Positions 19,547 through 27,127 of a stretch of DNA of 64,000 nt are shown here, one piece after another; the stretch's first letter is position 1; each line of letters starts with the position of its first letter. A program made the position numbers and the translations under genes. The notes under the pieces are model-generated. The model was not told the DNA's origin. It searched no databases and saw only the letters and a list, made by a program, of their open reading frames with translations. Source of the DNA: Pedobacter rhizosphaerae (GTDB taxonomy: Bacteria > Bacteroidota > Bacteroidia > Sphingobacteriales > Sphingobacteriaceae); the NCBI RefSeq assembly GCF_900111155.1, contig NZ_FOGG01000003.1, forward strand, positions 62,001 to 126,000, given 5' to 3'.

Positions 19547-20416
19547 ATGAAACCACATTTTCACAAAGTTCCCATTACACTACAAAGTTCTTTCAGTATT
19601 CGTCATGATATCAAGCCCGATTTTGGTAACATCTGGCACTATCATCCGGAGTTGGAATTGCACTATGTAATTAAAGGGGAAGGCGTTCGTTTTATTGGCG
19701 ATAACATCAGCAATTTTGTTCCTGATGAAATGGTTTTGATAGGCGAAAATTTGCCGCATACCTGGCGATGTAAGGATGAGTACTTTCAAAATAACCCAGA
19801 TTTAAATACAGAAGCGATGGTGATTCATTTTTTACCTGATTGTTTGGGTAAATACATGCTCACCTTACCTGAAGCCTACTTAATTCCTAAACTATTTGAA
19901 AAAGCCAAAAGTGGAATGGTTATTCACGGAAAAGCCAAAGATAAACTGGTAGAGCTAATGCGTTTGGCAGTAGATGCTACCAATCTGGATCGCATCATTA
20001 TTTTATTGTCGATTCTTAAAACCCTGGCCGAAACCGACGAATACAGTCAGATTGTGACCAGTAAGAATACTTTTTATCAATCTAATGAATCGGAAACCCT
20101 CAGAATCAACAAAATCTGCAATTATACCTTAACCAACTACAAGAAGGATATTACACTAGAAGAGGTGGCCTCTCTGAGCAACCTAAGTGTAACCTCTTTT
20201 TGCAGGTATTTTAAACTGATGACCAAGAAGACCTATTACGATTTCTTAATTGAAATTAGGGTGAGCCATGCTTGCCGCTTTTTGATCGAAAACAAACTGC
20301 CCACTGAAGTAATCTGTTTTGATTGCGGTTTCAACAATGTATCTAATTTCTACAGGCATTTTAAGAAGGTTACCGGGATGACCCCACTGGATTATAAGAG
20401 GAAGTATTTGAACTAA
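19547..20416 (+). CDS. AraC-family transcriptional regulator with cupin sensor
   Basis: The 289-residue protein has an N-terminal cupin-like ligand domain (IWHYHPELELHYVIKGEGVR, then PDEMVLIGENLPHTWR, residues of about 20-90). A double helix-turn-helix of the AraC/XylS type occupies about 185-287 (DITLEEVASLSNLSVTSFCR, then FDCGFNNVSNFYRHFKKVTG and MTPLDYKRKY). Such proteins usually activate sugar operons when a monosaccharide occupies the cupin pocket. Its divergent position makes the isomerase/DUF3826/susCD operon the first target to consider. No hybrid two-component regulator is present in the window, so this is the best candidate local regulator of the pectin locus. Confidence 0.88.
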   Translation: MKPHFHKVPITLQSSFSIRHDIKPDFGNIWHYHPELELHYVIKGEGVRFIGDNISNFVPDEMVLIGENLPHTWRCKDEYFQNNPDLNTEAMVIHFLPDCLGKYMLTLPEAYLIPKLFEKAKSGMVIHGKAKDKLVELMRLAVDATNLDRIIILLSILKTLAETDEYSQIVTSKNTFYQSNESETLRINKICNYTLTNYKKDITLEEVASLSNLSVTSFCRYFKLMTKKTYYDFLIEIRVSHACRFLIENKLPTEVICFDCGFNNVSNFYRHFKKVTGMTPLDYKRKYLN

Positions 20417-20472
20417 GTTGTAGGTATTGAGTTGTAAGTGGTAAGTTTTAAGTAATAAGTTTTAAGTGGTAA
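20417..20472. repeat. Heptanucleotide-periodic array, 8 units
   Basis: Immediately after the AraC stop codon the sequence divides into eight 7-bp units without slippage: GTTGTAG, GTATTGA, GTTGTAA, GTGGTAA, GTTTTAA, GTAATAA, GTTTTAA, GTGGTAA. Every unit begins GT, most end AA, and the centre varies. The unit GTATTGA recurs in the array at 42322. Confidence 0.75.
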
Positions 20473-20503
20473 GTCAGGGTGCTAAAATTCTAGTTTCCGA
20501 TTA

Positions 20504-20925
20504 CCCCTTCTGGCGCAAGCGTCCCGCTTGTGACCTAAACTCTGCTCTAGCGGGAATCCGAACCCCTTGGTCCGTGACGCACGGACCAGCATAAGAACAG
20601 ACCCCGAATCGCGCAACAATCGAAGACCTTGCTGATGTACTTCTTATTAAGTCGAAAACTAAAATGGATTACCCTTCGACAGGCTCAAGGATGACAATCA
20701 ATTTTATTTTTCGACTTAAGTTAACTGTATTGATGGGGACGCCAACCAGTAGAAATAAGGAATAAACTTTAAGTGGTTAGTTATCAAGATGCTAAAATCT
20801 TGGTACATCCATTAACTCAATGAGCTGGTTGGTGGGGACCCCTTCTGGCGCAAGTGTCCCGCTTGTGATCTAAACTCTGCTCTAGCATGAATCCGAACCC
20901 CCTGGTCCGTGACGCACGGACCAGG
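20504..20925. repeat. Two copies of a compound palindromic repeat (REP-like)
   Basis: Copies at 20504-20589 and 20839-20925 share the order CTTCTGGCGCAAG.GTCCCGC, a TAAACTCTGCTCTAG spacer and a strong hairpin: TGGTCCGTG/CACGGACCA (20568-20588) and an 11-bp version CCTGGTCCGTG/CACGGACCAGG (20901-20925), both with loop ACG. A weaker CAAGCG/CGCTTG hairpin precedes each. Similarity extends upstream into a GTGCTAAAATTCT-like stretch. Between them is a copy of the dispersed CCTTCGACAGGCTCA element. The 543-bp gap between convergent genes contains only these; the hairpins may also terminate transcription from both sides. Confidence 0.75.
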
Positions 20926-20959
20926 AGCTTACCGGCGTTCAAACCAAGCATTTACTTTA

Positions 20960-21892
20960 CTAGATAAATACGTTTATATTGAGGTTGCTGCGCAATGAGG
21001 TATAATCGTTATATAGATTCTCTACTTCTTTTACTACTTTAGGGGAGAAATCGCCCACTTTTCTTCTGGTGAAGGTAGAGATGTTTAAACCTCTTTTTTG
21101 AAGAAAGTATTTAGATACAATCGGGTAAACATTGTGCATCACGTCCATATTATCAATCAAAAACTGCTGTACAATCTGCACTTCCTCCTGCATGCTTTCA
21201 TCGTTAAAATGATCACATAACCAAACAATTAATTCCGGAAAGTAATTACCCTGAATACAGGATAAACCCGAAGAGCCTGCCTTTAACGACTCTACAGCAT
21301 GTACAATGTAAGCGTCATACAAACCAAATGCATGTCCTGAGGTGAGTGCTAACTTTTCTTTAATCTGATTAATATCCAGACAGGTATCTTTATGATAAAT
21401 CACCCTTTCTGTAGCCACAAAATCCTTTAACTGGTTTGCAGAAAGTACCCTTTTATAAGGCACGGGGCATTCGTAAAAACCCAATGGAATTTGGTCTGTT
21501 TGCTTTAATAAGTCAAACACACGCGCGTTAAATACCTCGTCAGATTCCTGCTCATCGGCTAGCAAACTGGTAATGGCAATTACAGCTTCTGTTCCGGTAT
21601 CGTAAACTTTTTTAACAAAATCTGCCTGTTGGCTTATAGCGCCACCAAAAGTACCAGTAGCGACTACAGGAACTGCCCCATCCACTACCTTGATCACATG
21701 TTTGATGGCTTCGATGCGTTCCTGATCAGATAACTCGAACATTTCGCTCGAAAGGCAATTGGCGAATAAACCTGTAGATCCAGCCTGCAGATAAATCTCC
21801 GTTAATTGGGTAAGCGCCGGATAATCTATATTTCCATTGCTTAAAAAAGGCGTGAGCATGACCGGGATGAACCCTTTTTGTGAGCTTTCCAT
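20960..21892 (-). CDS. DapA/NAL-family 2-keto acid aldolase
   Basis: The 310-residue cytoplasmic TIM-barrel protein belongs to the dihydrodipicolinate synthase/N-acetylneuraminate lyase family. The Schiff-base lysine is Lys168 in IYHKDTC and the partner tyrosine Tyr140 in GFYECP; the usual GTFGG loop lies at 80-84. It is the last gene of the GH67N-to-symporter operon, 61 bp after the transporter gene. In this context the likely reaction is retro-aldol cleavage of a 2-keto-3-deoxy sugar acid made from galacturonate, rhamnose or fucose, releasing pyruvate. RG-II also contains Kdo and Dha, which are 2-keto-3-deoxy acids, so those are alternative substrates. Substrate is inferred, family is firm. 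Confidence 0.8.
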   Translation of the reverse strand: MESSQKGFIPVMLTPFLSNGNIDYPALTQLTEIYLQAGSTGLFANCLSSEMFELSDQERIEAIKHVIKVVDGAVPVVATGTFGGAISQQADFVKKVYDTGTEAVIAITSLLADEQESDEVFNARVFDLLKQTDQIPLGFYECPVPYKRVLSANQLKDFVATERVIYHKDTCLDINQIKEKLALTSGHAFGLYDAYIVHAVESLKAGSSGLSCIQGNYFPELIVWLCDHFNDESMQEEVQIVQQFLIDNMDVMHNVYPIVSKYFLQKRGLNISTFTRRKVGDFSPKVVKEVENLYNDYTSLRSNLNINVFI

Positions 21893-21953
21893 TGATTGAT
21901 ATTATGGTAAAATTTATTCGTTTTTAATTGATAGAAAGGATCTTACACAGATC

Positions 21954-23522
21954 TTATTCTGATGTTTTTAGTGATTTCTTTTTTATTTTACTGAGCAATA
22001 AACCAACAAGGAAAATGGTTAATGTGCCCACAACAATTATCATATTTTTATGTAGCGGGTTTCTAAAGGCTTCATACTCTGGCGGAAGAAGATTAGAGAA
22101 TGTCATCCAGATAATTACGGCGATACCTATAATGGTTGCCGTAATGGCTTCGTGATTTTTGGTTCGCTTACTGATGATGCCAAGCAAAAACAATCCCAGC
22201 ATGCCTGCGGCAAATATTCCTGAGAGTTCCCACCACACATCCAGAATACTCTTTACCCCTATCATTGCAATTCCTGCAATCATTCCAAAAACCCCAAAAG
22301 CTACCGTAGCAATATGAAGCAGGGAAAGATTTTGTTTTTCCGTAATGTCTGGCTTAATGTATCTTTTATAAATATCTACCGAAAATACCGTTGCTGATGC
22401 ATTCATTCCCGAACTGATGGTGCTCATGGCTGCAGAAAGTATAGCGGAAACAATTAGGCCTACTAATCCTACCGGGATTTTGGTTACCATAAAGTGAGGC
22501 ATAATTTTATCGCCATAATCAGCAGGTTGCAAACTTCTTTCCAGATTTAGAATTTCTGCGGCTGAGGCATTCACCGGCAAGCGTTCTATGGCCACCTGGT
22601 GTTTGATGGATTGCACCAGATCTGGGTTAACCTCGTAGTAAGCAAAAAGACAAGAACCTATAATAAAGAACAGTAATGAGGCAGGAATATACAGCCAAAC
22701 ACACAGCCAAATCGACTTTGAAGCAGCTTTACTTGAGGATGCGGTATGATAACGTTGTACATAATTCTGGTCCATTCCAAAATTATTCAAGTTAATAAAA
22801 AAACCATACAACAGCACCACCCAAAACGAGGAACTGATAAACTCAGGCTTAAAACTACCCAAACTAAACTTGTTTGCCGCACGTCCGATCTCTACTACCT
22901 TCGAAGCGCCCCCCGGCATATTCGAAATAATAAGGTAGAGAATCAGTAAAGCCCCAAATGTTTTTACAATGGCTTGTACTACTTCTGTCCAGATTACCGC
23001 TTCAATGCCACCTAAAACCGTGTAAAAAATGATGCAAATTCCCATTACAATCATGATCATCTGCATCGAGTATCCGGTTAAAGCCTGGAGGCTCAAGGCG
23101 ATACCAAAGAATATCGACCCCATCCTCGCCAGTTGCGTCAATAAGAAACAAACTACTGCATACACCCTTGCCCAGGCACCAAAGCGGTGTTCCAAATGGG
23201 TATAAGCAGATATTTCTCCTGAACTTCTGTAAAAGGGAACAAAATATTTCGAAGCTATCCAGGCTGCTAAAGGCATTGAAATACTAAATACAAATGCATT
23301 CCAATTGGAACCAAAAGCTTTTCCGGGAACGCCCAAAAAGGTATTACTGCTTAAAAATGTCGCATAAATTGATAAACCTATCGCCCATCCGGGGATCAGG
23401 CCCGAAGCTTTTGTAAATTGCTCGGAATTTTTGTTATTTCTAGAGAAATAAACACCAACCAATATCATTCCAACAAGGTAAATGAAAATTACTGCAAGAT
23501 CTATTATAGGTAAACCTTTCAT
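21954..23522 (-). CDS. SSS-family sodium/solute symporter
   Basis: The 522-residue integral membrane protein has about 13-14 hydrophobic segments and the SLC5/SSS pattern: LAVIFIYLVGMILVGVYFSR as TM1, SNTFLGVPGKAFGSNWNAFV near 60, ISAYTHLEHRFGAWARVYAV, and ILSAAMSTISSGMNASATVF near 365, the conserved SSS signature. It should import a monosaccharide or sugar acid across the inner membrane with Na+. Located between GH2 and the keto-acid aldolase, it probably takes up a product such as galacturonate, rhamnose or fucose released by the periplasmic enzymes of the same operon. Confidence 0.9.
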   Translation of the reverse strand: MKGLPIIDLAVIFIYLVGMILVGVYFSRNNKNSEQFTKASGLIPGWAIGLSIYATFLSSNTFLGVPGKAFGSNWNAFVFSISMPLAAWIASKYFVPFYRSSGEISAYTHLEHRFGAWARVYAVVCFLLTQLARMGSIFFGIALSLQALTGYSMQMIMIVMGICIIFYTVLGGIEAVIWTEVVQAIVKTFGALLILYLIISNMPGGASKVVEIGRAANKFSLGSFKPEFISSSFWVVLLYGFFINLNNFGMDQNYVQRYHTASSSKAASKSIWLCVWLYIPASLLFFIIGSCLFAYYEVNPDLVQSIKHQVAIERLPVNASAAEILNLERSLQPADYGDKIMPHFMVTKIPVGLVGLIVSAILSAAMSTISSGMNASATVFSVDIYKRYIKPDITEKQNLSLLHIATVAFGVFGMIAGIAMIGVKSILDVWWELSGIFAAGMLGLFLLGIISKRTKNHEAITATIIGIAVIIWMTFSNLLPPEYEAFRNPLHKNMIIVVGTLTIFLVGLLLSKIKKKSLKTSE

Positions 23523-23620
23523 TAGTTGTTGGCTCGTTTATTAATTTGGTTAAAACAAATATGCATGTCTATCAAGCTTTATTCATATAAGATTTTGGCC
23601 ACATATTATACCATCTTATC

Positions 23621-26600
23621 TTATTGAACATCCAATGCATCTATGGCCAGGTTATTCGCATTTATTGTCATAAACTTTACCCAATATTTCCCGGCATTAA
23701 TCATGCTTCCGGTATTGGTATTCAGATAGTTCCATTTACCTTCTTTGGTAGGTGCCAGTTCCAGTTCTTCGGTCTTCATTAAGGTTCCGTCTATAGCATA
23801 AAATTCCATCTTAACCTTTTGCATCTCCTGTGTTGGATTGTGATATTTCAAGGTCAGCGAATAGGTGTCTGCCACCCCTACCGACATTTCAAACTGAATG
23901 GCATCACCGGCCGACTGATTAAAAACAACTCTTTCCTTACCCATTAAAACCTTTTTACTTATGTTTTGCCCAATGAGCTTCGCATCTGTTGCCTTGTAAC
24001 TGGTGATGGTTTTTAAGTCATATGCAGGTGCCAGATCACTTGGTGGTACTACGGCGACTATCCCCGGGGTAAATTTCAAACTAAGGGCTTCGTTAGCTTT
24101 TAACCTCTTTCTATAAATTGAAAATTGCGTTGCCTCGCTATTAATGATTCTTGTTTTAGTATCCTCAAACCCTGGTAATTTTTCGGCTCCAGCCGTTATA
24201 CCTACAAAAACATCGGCTTCTTCTTTAACCTTAAATGAGATGCCATCTTTATCATTCTTAAAAGGTTGAAACCATTCTGCACCAAATAAATTGGATGGAA
24301 CTGAGGTAAACTCTGCATCACTATACTGAAACTGCTGATCTCCTAGATCTAACCATGAACTCGCCTTAAGCGTGGTATTTAGCGGCAATTCTACAATTGA
24401 ATTGCGCTGATCGCCCACCCGAAGGCTGGCATCTAAACTTGCAATAGCAATAGCTGAAATTACAGCCTGACCCGATTTAATATTTGGAAAGGAAATTTCC
24501 AGATCTCCGGCATTAACCTTAACCTTAACCGTTTTCTTAAAGGCGGTGTTTGTTCTTGCCGATTTCCAGATATCCAGATCTTTTAGTACAACAGCTCCGT
24601 TCACAGCCACATCAAATAACCGCATTTTCTCTGCATTTAATCCTCCGCCAACGCCGAGCCAAGGCTCTACAAAGTATAACTCTACCAAATACTCTCCTGC
24701 CTTTGCTATTGGAAAACTAAACTTTAGCTGATCGCGACCATATCTGAATGATTGAAAGAGCTTCCAGTCTTTAGTATCGTTTATTGGACTAAAAACCCGT
24801 CTCTGGCTGGCAAAAAATGCCGGCACACCATTAAAAGCGTTAGTCCATGAGGTAGAGCCGTAATGCTTAATATTCGATTTTAGTGGTTGGTCTGCCTGCC
24901 AAATCTGTCCATATTCATCGGTATATGCTGGGCCGCCACAGTTTATTCGATAGAGGTAATTATAATGCTCTTGTGCCTTTAAAATAGAATTATCCTTTGT
25001 GTAAAGCTGATCAAAGCGTGGCGAACGTGGCAAACTGTTGAGCACCACCACGTCTTTAGCTACGGCTTTACCATTTACATAACCTACTGCATAAAGGACA
25101 TTGTAGCGAATATTTACCTTGTCCCATTGGAAATGACTCCCAATGCCATTGCGTTTTTTCCTTCCTAATGAACTGCCATTCAGATCATTAAAAAGCTCTA
25201 CTTCATCACAATTTGAGTAGAGTACAATACTATCTTTGATACCCGGCTTACTCCATCTGTTTGGCCAGGTATGCGAAACAATGTATACCATCGGGTCGGT
25301 ATGTTTAGCTGCATAATTCGCCCTAAACATATAATAAGCATCTGTAGGCTCTTCCCAAGGGGTAAACATGCCTTTATAATTTACAGGGCCTACCCGATCT
25401 AAATCACGTAAACCTTCTCCACCCTGAACCCTGCCCGGGTTATCATGCGAACTGTAAAGCCAAAAGAAATGCCCCGCAACCTCATCTTTAACCGATTCAG
25501 CTAAGCGAACTTTGGTCTCCATGAGGGAGGTCATGTAGTTTTCAGAATAATCTGTTTTACTTGCTGAGTCTACCTCATGCAAGTCTATCGTGCGCCAGGC
25601 ACCATATTCCCCAACTAAAACTTGCCTTTTTAAATCTTCAGCATAGGTTAAAGGATTTCCACCATACGTGCCTGTCCAGTTTTGAGGCACATCCCAATCG
25701 GTACCTTTACCCCCATTACAAGTAGTTACCTTTCTTTGAGAAGAGGCTGTGGGATCTAATTTCCTAATCAGTTCGGTACATTCTTTTGCAAAATCTTCTG
25801 GTAAAGTACTTTCATTCTCTAAGCCCCACAACACTACTGCCGGACTATTTCTTCGTTCTTTAACCCAATCTGTTAGTAAATCCTTAAAATTCTTTCTAAA
25901 TGCTGGTGTATCATACCAGATATGTGCCGCCATTTGTGTCCAGCAAAGAATTCCCTCTTTATCCCAATAATCAGAATATAAAAGATGATGAGGCTGATGC
26001 GCATCTCTAAAAGCATTGAATCCTGCTGCTTTAATTAACCGCACGCGGGTACTGATCTGCTCATGGCTAAAAGCATGGCTTTGCCCAATCATATGCTCGT
26101 ACTCCGCAATACCGTTTATAAATACGGGTTTTCCGTTAAGCAGAAAGTGTTTTTGATTGGCGTTTTCACCTATTGGCCAGCTGATCCAGCGTATTCCGTA
26201 AGGGGTATGCTGTTCGTCGATTATCTTTCCATTCTCTAAAACAACGGTTTTAAGCTGATAGAGATAAGGATTTTCTAGTGACCAGAGTTTCGGATTATCG
26301 ATAGGATCGGTTTTCTGTTTAACTACCGTTTCCTTATTGGCTAACAACTTAACCGTCTGCTTCAATTCCTTTACAGTTTTTCCATTTTTATCCAGCAAAC
26401 TATTGATTAGGGTTAGCAACTTAGGCTGAGTACCATAATTTTTAAGGGTAGTTTCCAGGTTTAATATGGCCGATTTTTCGGAAATCTTGTTGTCGTTCCA
26501 GATATGAATGCCAAAAGGCTGAACCCGCGCATCGTTAGTTACAATTAAATGTACCGGCCTAAATATACCCATAGGCTGCGAACCTTCAGAAAAACCTCTT

Positions 26601-27127
26601 TCTGTAGAGCAACCTCCATCAACCCAGGGCAAGTCCTGGATATTGGCAGGATGATCTGCACGAACAGCCAGCACATTTTCCTGATTGTTCAATTTAATAA
26701 CCTGGCTTACATTTATGGTAAAAGTGGTTCTGCCTCCGGCATGATAACCCACCTTTTTTCCGTTCAGCCAAATTGTGGCGTAAGAACCTACTCCTTCAAA
26801 ATATAAAAAGAATTGCTTGCCTTGTTTTGGGCTATTAATCTTAAAGGTTTTACGGTACCAGGCATATCCATGTTTATTGCCATGTAATTTGCGTTGATAG
26901 CCTTCATACTGATCCCAGTTATGCGGAACATTTACCGTTATCCAGCCTTTTTTACTGAAATTGGCTGTTTCAAAACCATCATAGGCGTGAATATTTTTTT
27001 CATCCGCAATGCTGATCCATCCCTCATTCAAGAAAATCTCTTTTCTGGATAAGGTTTGTGCCGACAGTTGGCCAGAAATAAAAAGGAACAGCAAAGCAAC
27101 ACATCTCCAGCACTTCATTTTGATCAT
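23621..27127 (-). CDS. GH2 beta-galactosidase-like enzyme with malectin domain
   Basis: The 1168-residue secreted enzyme has a signal peptide ending LSAQ. A GH2 sugar-binding jelly-roll (30-200: VNVPHNWD, YEGVGSYATIWLNGKKVGYH), an immunoglobulin-like domain (200-320) and a TIM barrel follow. The barrel shows the acid/base in WGLENES (Glu439 after Asn438) and nucleophile Glu507 in LVGEYGAW. A malectin-type carbohydrate-binding module starts near residue 735 (RINCGGPAYTDEYGQIWQAD). Another beta domain closes the protein. GH2 enzymes cleave beta-galactosides, beta-glucuronides and others; on rhamnogalacturonan side chains beta-galactose, beta-glucuronate or arabinopyranose are options. The start overlaps the GH95 stop (ATGA). 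An internal ATG at 27118 is an alternative start. Confidence 0.88.
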   Translation of the reverse strand: MIKMKCWRCVALLFLFISGQLSAQTLSRKEIFLNEGWISIADEKNIHAYDGFETANFSKKGWITVNVPHNWDQYEGYQRKLHGNKHGYAWYRKTFKINSPKQGKQFFLYFEGVGSYATIWLNGKKVGYHAGGRTTFTINVSQVIKLNNQENVLAVRADHPANIQDLPWVDGGCSTERGFSEGSQPMGIFRPVHLIVTNDARVQPFGIHIWNDNKISEKSAILNLETTLKNYGTQPKLLTLINSLLDKNGKTVKELKQTVKLLANKETVVKQKTDPIDNPKLWSLENPYLYQLKTVVLENGKIIDEQHTPYGIRWISWPIGENANQKHFLLNGKPVFINGIAEYEHMIGQSHAFSHEQISTRVRLIKAAGFNAFRDAHQPHHLLYSDYWDKEGILCWTQMAAHIWYDTPAFRKNFKDLLTDWVKERRNSPAVVLWGLENESTLPEDFAKECTELIRKLDPTASSQRKVTTCNGGKGTDWDVPQNWTGTYGGNPLTYAEDLKRQVLVGEYGAWRTIDLHEVDSASKTDYSENYMTSLMETKVRLAESVKDEVAGHFFWLYSSHDNPGRVQGGEGLRDLDRVGPVNYKGMFTPWEEPTDAYYMFRANYAAKHTDPMVYIVSHTWPNRWSKPGIKDSIVLYSNCDEVELFNDLNGSSLGRKKRNGIGSHFQWDKVNIRYNVLYAVGYVNGKAVAKDVVVLNSLPRSPRFDQLYTKDNSILKAQEHYNYLYRINCGGPAYTDEYGQIWQADQPLKSNIKHYGSTSWTNAFNGVPAFFASQRRVFSPINDTKDWKLFQSFRYGRDQLKFSFPIAKAGEYLVELYFVEPWLGVGGGLNAEKMRLFDVAVNGAVVLKDLDIWKSARTNTAFKKTVKVKVNAGDLEISFPNIKSGQAVISAIAIASLDASLRVGDQRNSIVELPLNTTLKASSWLDLGDQQFQYSDAEFTSVPSNLFGAEWFQPFKNDKDGISFKVKEEADVFVGITAGAEKLPGFEDTKTRIINSEATQFSIYRKRLKANEALSLKFTPGIVAVVPPSDLAPAYDLKTITSYKATDAKLIGQNISKKVLMGKERVVFNQSAGDAIQFEMSVGVADTYSLTLKYHNPTQEMQKVKMEFYAIDGTLMKTEELELAPTKEGKWNYLNTNTGSMINAGKYWVKFMTINANNLAIDALDVQ

